Assembly (NCBI GenBank): GCA_030345135.1
Contig: CP128386.1
Coordinates: 1,200,621-1,264,620, forward strand
Source: Chitinophagaceae bacterium DXS
GTDB lineage: Bacteria; Bacteroidota; Bacteroidia; Chitinophagales; Chitinophagaceae
Length of the DNA: 64,000 nucleotides
Reading direction: 5' to 3'
Positions 60,726-64,000 of the stretch are shown piece by piece (the stretch's first letter is position 1; the number at the start of each line of letters is the position of its first letter). The translations under genes and the position numbers were made by a program. The notes below the pieces were generated by a model. That model was given only the letters and a program-made list of their open reading frames with translations, was not told where the DNA came from and made no database searches.

Positions 60726-62033
60726 TTAAAAAGTTTCAACAAGATTAAGGTACAGTCCTTTTGATTTGTTCAGCCCCCATGCATAGTCCGCAGTAATGTT
60801 TGTTCCTGTTTTTTTATCCAGCAGGATACGCACACCAAAGCCATAACCCGGATCTATATATTGAAAAAGTTTGATGGACTTATCGTCTTTTGATGCAGTG
60901 GTAGCATTGATGAACCAGACGCCGCTGAGCAGGCCATTGCGATTGATAGGAAAACGATGCTCCATTTCCAGGTACATCATGTTTGGTCCGCGAAATCTTC
61001 CCTGTACATATCCCCGGCCGGAACGATTATAAGTATCCCATGTTATTGAAGGAGTGGCGAGATAAGGTAATTTGCCATTTAACAACAGAGAGGTCCAGTA
61101 CCAGAATGCAAGTATATTGGTCGGGGTTTTATGGGATAAGCTAATATATTTTCGTGCATCAAAAAATAATTGTGTAGCGCTTCCAGAGCTTGTTAAAAAA
61201 GATGGGTAGAAATTAAAAGCAAGGTTTGTATAATAGCCTTTTGTGGGGCGTATGGTATTGTCCCTTCCTTCCTTTATGGCGGTAATGCCAATGCCGGTTA
61301 GTACACTACTGCTGGTAGATGTAATGCCGTTCCGCGTATTGTATGCTGCGTAGTTGGTTGGATGACCGCCCGAATCGGCATTTGCTCTCGAATCATCAAT
61401 AGCGAAATGGTAATCCAGGTTGAGTGAAACACCTACATAGGTTTTATAGGCAACTTTTTTTAGTATGGAATTGTACAATCGCATGTATTTATACTTCATG
61501 TTTTGGGCGTAGGTTATCGCATCATTTTTTACGCCGTTTATGTCAGTTTCAGCACCGTTGCCATTACTGTACGGATCTCCTGTTCCCAAACCGTAAGTGT
61601 TCTGGTTAAAAACCATCAGTCTCCAGTCTGTCTTAACAAGCCAGCTATCTTCTTTCAGGAAAAGATTGCTTTTTGCCTGTAAGATGATTTGCTTGTTTGT
61701 TGTGAGGTTTGCGCCATAATTGATGGTAGATAAATGCACTTTGTCAGGATTGCCCAGCGATATAGCCTGTGCTACAGCAATGCCCAGCATAAATCCCTGG
61801 GCAGGGTTGTAGCCCATAAATGGTAATATGTTGGTGTACATTTTATGTGGTACAATGGCCGCATTAGCACCACCCCCGCCAGGCTTTTTAAGAAATTTTA
61901 CATAGTCTGACAGATCTTTTATTCCGCTTGTATCCCTGGGTTTTATAGTGATAGTATCCGTTATCGGGCTGGTATTTTGCGCTGAAGCAATATAGGCCGG
62001 CAGACAGGCTGCAACCAGCAGTAGCGGCTTCAT
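60726..62033 (-). CDS. BamA/surface-antigen outer membrane barrel protein
   Basis: 435 residues from MKPLLLVAACL (62033), which has a signal ending IASAQ; a longer frame upstream is rejected. N-terminal linker KDLSDYVKFLKKPGGGGAN, then an Omp85-type barrel: MLGIAVAQAISLGN, TGIGITAIKEGRDNTIRPTKGYY, YLEMEHRFPINRNG, and the end GFGVRILLDKKTGTNITADYAWG. No POTRA domains. Related in organisation to the protein at 52093-53274. Confidence 0.87.
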   Translation of the reverse strand: MKPLLLVAACLPAYIASAQNTSPITDTITIKPRDTSGIKDLSDYVKFLKKPGGGGANAAIVPHKMYTNILPFMGYNPAQGFMLGIAVAQAISLGNPDKVHLSTINYGANLTTNKQIILQAKSNLFLKEDSWLVKTDWRLMVFNQNTYGLGTGDPYSNGNGAETDINGVKNDAITYAQNMKYKYMRLYNSILKKVAYKTYVGVSLNLDYHFAIDDSRANADSGGHPTNYAAYNTRNGITSTSSSVLTGIGITAIKEGRDNTIRPTKGYYTNLAFNFYPSFLTSSGSATQLFFDARKYISLSHKTPTNILAFWYWTSLLLNGKLPYLATPSITWDTYNRSGRGYVQGRFRGPNMMYLEMEHRFPINRNGLLSGVWFINATTASKDDKSIKLFQYIDPGYGFGVRILLDKKTGTNITADYAWGLNKSKGLYLNLVETF

Positions 62034-62217
62034 AACATATTTGAGAATGAAATAGCCGATACCTGCATCAGGTATAATTGAAGTAGTGTTTTGGTGCATG
62101 AAACGCATTATTTGTTCATTGCAAATGGCGTAATTTGATTGTGCAGATTGCACAGAATAAAAAGGCCGCATGTTATTGATAACATGCAGTTGCGGAAATT
62201 GTTTTGAAAATTTATAA

Positions 62218-62480
62218 TTAAGGCATTAAAACTGTGTCAATTACATGTATAACACCATTGCTTTGATATACGTCCTTAATCGCGCCCCTGGCTTTATTTC
62301 CCCGGAATCTTTCAGCCATGAATTTTTCCATCCATCACAAAACCGATCCTTTCTCCCCTGACAGTGGTCGCGGGTTGCAGTTTTTATTCTTTGAATTCTG
62401 CTCCTTAAGCATTTTGTTGTCCCATTTGCCTGCAATCGCATTGTTTAGCAGTGCCTGGTGTTGGTTGATTTTTGTCGGAT
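62218..62480 (-). pseudogene. decayed fasciclin-domain protein
   Basis: The C-terminal fasciclin signature is visible on the minus strand as VYQSNGVIHVIDTVLMP followed by TAA (62218-62271). Upstream, in other frames, are IGFVMDGKIHG (ending in a stop) and AIAGKWDNKMLKEQ, the latter matching the YHVVAGKW part of the domain. At least two frameshifts and an internal stop separate the pieces, and the N-terminal half and signal peptide are missing. A single in-frame 66-codon reading (62241-62441) is only one fragment. Confidence 0.75.
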
Positions 62481-62546
62481 GAGATCATTTGCGGGAAAAG
62501 CATCTTCGCCGATTCGGTTGTGAAAAATTTTTGGAGCGCAAACAAA

Positions 62547-62570
62547 AAGCGCCCTTATTAAAGGGCGCCT
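62547..62570 (-). terminator. intrinsic terminator of small membrane protein gene
   Basis: An 8-bp stem GCGCCCTT/AAGGGCGC (62549-62556 with 62561-62568) with a 4-base loop; TTTTTG follows on the minus strand. Confidence 0.85.
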
Positions 62571-62597
62571 TTAAAAGTATCGAATAATAATGTTTGA

Positions 62598-62780
62598 TTA
62601 CTTTTTGAACAAGGGCATGATAACAAACCGGAGTATCATAATAATTAATGCAATGAGGAACATGAAAATGGAAATGCGGTTCATGCCATGCATATATTTT
62701 ACATAACGATTGGGTGGCGGTGTGCCAGGTTCTCTTTTCCTGATGTATAAATATTCTGCTATTTGCCTGAAGAAACCCAT
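62598..62780 (-). CDS. DUF6728-type small membrane protein
   Basis: 60 residues; MGFFRQIAEYLYIRKREPG with a following YMHGMNRISIFMFLIAL block is characteristic of the DUF6728 family seen in Bacteroidota. One membrane segment (about 36-56) near the C-terminus, ending PLFKK. It has its own terminator. Function is unknown. Confidence 0.82.
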   Translation of the reverse strand: MGFFRQIAEYLYIRKREPGTPPPNRYVKYMHGMNRISIFMFLIALIIMILRFVIMPLFKK

Positions 62781-63118
62781 GGTGTTTTTTATTTACAAAG
62801 CTAGGATTTTTTCGGGGAACCACGGAGACAGGGCGACACGGGCGAAACACGGCTTTTTGCCACGAAGCCGCAAAGCCGTAAAGTAGCACAAAGAAAGCGG
62901 CGGAAGAAATTGTTAAAACAGGTACGCCTGATTAAGCAACGACGAGCATATTTTATTATGAAATCCGGTCACATTTCACCAAGGGCGATTGTGTAAACGT
63001 AAATGCATGTACACATTGTCAATTTTCAATTCTTCAATTGTCAATTAATTAACGGGGGCACATGTTTTGTAACAATTTAGGCGGGCAACCTTAATCGCAG
63101 CCTTTCAAATAATGGATC
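62781..63118. other. 338-bp divergent gap
   Basis: No gene seen. It contains ACACGG/CGAAGCCG-type repeats (about 62820-62895) and a TCAATTT heptad array (63019-63047; TCAATTT, TCAATTC, TTCAATTG, TCAATTA). The last 70 bp lead to the start at 63119. Confidence 0.6.
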
Positions 63119-64000
63119 ATGAGAATGTACAATTTCATATTCCTACTGTTAATTGTGCCACAGCTTTCAATCGCACAGTTAAAGGATAGCCTGCCGCCGC
63201 CACATGCGACCAAATCGCATATGAACTTCAGCCACGTCACAGGATGGAAGAACGGGAAGAAGCCTATGGCTCCCGAAGGTTTTGTTGTAGAGCTATATTA
63301 TGAGGGTTTGCAAAACCCGAGATGGATGTATGTTTTGCCAAACGGAGATGTACTGGTAGCTGAAGCCAATTCTCATCATAGCTTTTTCGAAAAAATAGGT
63401 GCAGCTATTGTCGGTGCAAACCAATCCAACAGCATGAAAAAAAGTGCTGATCGCATTACACTGCTTCGTGACGAGGATCATGACGGAAAACCGGAAATAA
63501 AAACTACATTTTTAAGTGGACTCAATCAGCCATTCGGCATGTTGCTTATAAACAACCATTTTTATGTGGGCAATACCAATGCAGTGATGCGTTACACTTA
63601 TGAAATCAATGCTACTGGCATCACCTCACAGGGAGAAAAAATAACAGATCTGCCTGACGGCAAAATAAACAGGCACTGGACAAGGAACCTTATTGCTAAT
63701 AAGAACAATACCAAAATATATATTGCTGTAGGTTCAGGAACTGATCACGGTGAAAAGGGATTGGAGCATGAAAAGCTAAGAGGAAATATATTAGAGATCA
63801 ATTCTGATGGAAGCGATTTGCGTGTCTATGCAAGCGGTCTTCGTAATCCTGTAGGCATGGGCCGGGCGCCTGAAACCGGAACATTATGGGCCGCGGTAAA
63901 TGAACGTGATGAGCTGGGTGATAATCTTGTGCCTGATTATATTACCAGCATTAAGGAAAATGGCTTCTACGGCTGGCCCTATTCTTACTATGGGCAACAT
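63119..64000 (+). CDS. PQQ-type sorbosone/glucose dehydrogenase family protein, truncated by window end
   Basis: 294 codons to the window edge with no stop. Starts MRMYNFIFLLLIVPQ with a signal ending SIAQ. The propeller begins PEGFVVELYYEGLQNPRWMYVLPNGDVLVAE and continues DRITLLRDEDHDGKPE, GLNQPFGMLL, YIAVGSGTDHGEKG and GLRNPVGMGRAPETG, typical of the sorbosone dehydrogenase (GSDH) family, which oxidises sugars in the periplasm with PQQ. The gene continues past 64000. Confidence 0.88.
   Translation, partial: MRMYNFIFLLLIVPQLSIAQLKDSLPPPHATKSHMNFSHVTGWKNGKKPMAPEGFVVELYYEGLQNPRWMYVLPNGDVLVAEANSHHSFFEKIGAAIVGANQSNSMKKSADRITLLRDEDHDGKPEIKTTFLSGLNQPFGMLLINNHFYVGNTNAVMRYTYEINATGITSQGEKITDLPDGKINRHWTRNLIANKNNTKIYIAVGSGTDHGEKGLEHEKLRGNILEINSDGSDLRVYASGLRNPVGMGRAPETGTLWAAVNERDELGDNLVPDYITSIKENGFYGWPYSYYGQH

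Noticed and set aside
62241-62441. Intact 66-residue minus-strand gene
   Set aside because: It is one frame through a decayed fasciclin domain whose recognisable C-terminus is in a different frame.
1-64000. rRNA or tRNA genes
   Set aside because: No rRNA-like stretch and no sequence with a tRNA cloverleaf and TTC-A/T arm was recognised on reading both strands; short tRNAs could have been missed.

Overview
The window looks like a chromosomal segment of a Bacteroidota bacterium, most likely family Chitinophagaceae. The supporting signs are a SusC/SusD pair with an STN-type receptor, a FecI/FecR-type sigma/anti-sigma pair, a type IX secretion C-terminal domain, LytTR/LytS-type two-component genes, DUF4136 lipoproteins, a DUF6728-type small membrane protein, and A-rich start regions. 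The family-level assignment is inference. No rRNA, tRNA, CRISPR array or complete mobile element was seen.

Layout. 1-590: a structured 181-bp tandem repeat and the argS terminator. 588-9200: argS, a very large TraB-domain protein, a two-domain peptide-type ABC ATPase and AMP nucleosidase. 9300-11400: repeat arrays, a solitary HsdR-N nuclease-fold protein and a secreted lactonase-type propeller. 11467-13479: a T9SS-sorted surface protein. 13738-18987: thrA-thrB-thrC on the minus strand, preceded by a candidate threonine/isoleucine-rich leader peptide and closed by a strong terminator. 19203-31152: an ECF sigma factor, FecR anti-sigma, SusC, SusD, a small membrane protein, a Tat-exported GH116-like glycoside hydrolase, a GxxExxY protein and a DUF5009-type acyltransferase; together a regulated glycan-use locus. 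31339-36900: an NmrA-like protein, a Crp-like regulator, a LytTR/histidine kinase pair, DUF4288, SnoaL-like and LiaF-like proteins. 37340-51859: housekeeping genes (dapD, tsaC-type, CCA-adding enzyme) mixed with an MacB/FtsX permease, rhomboid protease, thioredoxin, prolyl oligopeptidase, RmlD-like and CHAD proteins. 52093-62033: a cluster of exported envelope proteins (two BamA-like barrels, other barrels, a secreted HAD phosphatase, two DUF4136 lipoproteins) with an orphan IS3 OrfA. 62218-62480 is a decayed fasciclin domain. The window ends inside a sorbosone/glucose-dehydrogenase-type gene.

The most unusual property lies between the genes. About thirty short tandem arrays with a period of almost exactly 7 bp (a few of 8 bp), from about ten motif families, fill most intergenic gaps. 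Many begin on or within a few bases of a stop codon, on either strand and between genes of one operon. In the histidine kinase and NmrA-like genes the array encodes the C-terminal residues. They resemble the heptanucleotide STRR repeats of cyanobacteria in period, but sit systematically at 3' ends of genes. This, the thr leader candidate and the 181-bp structured repeat are the main leads.
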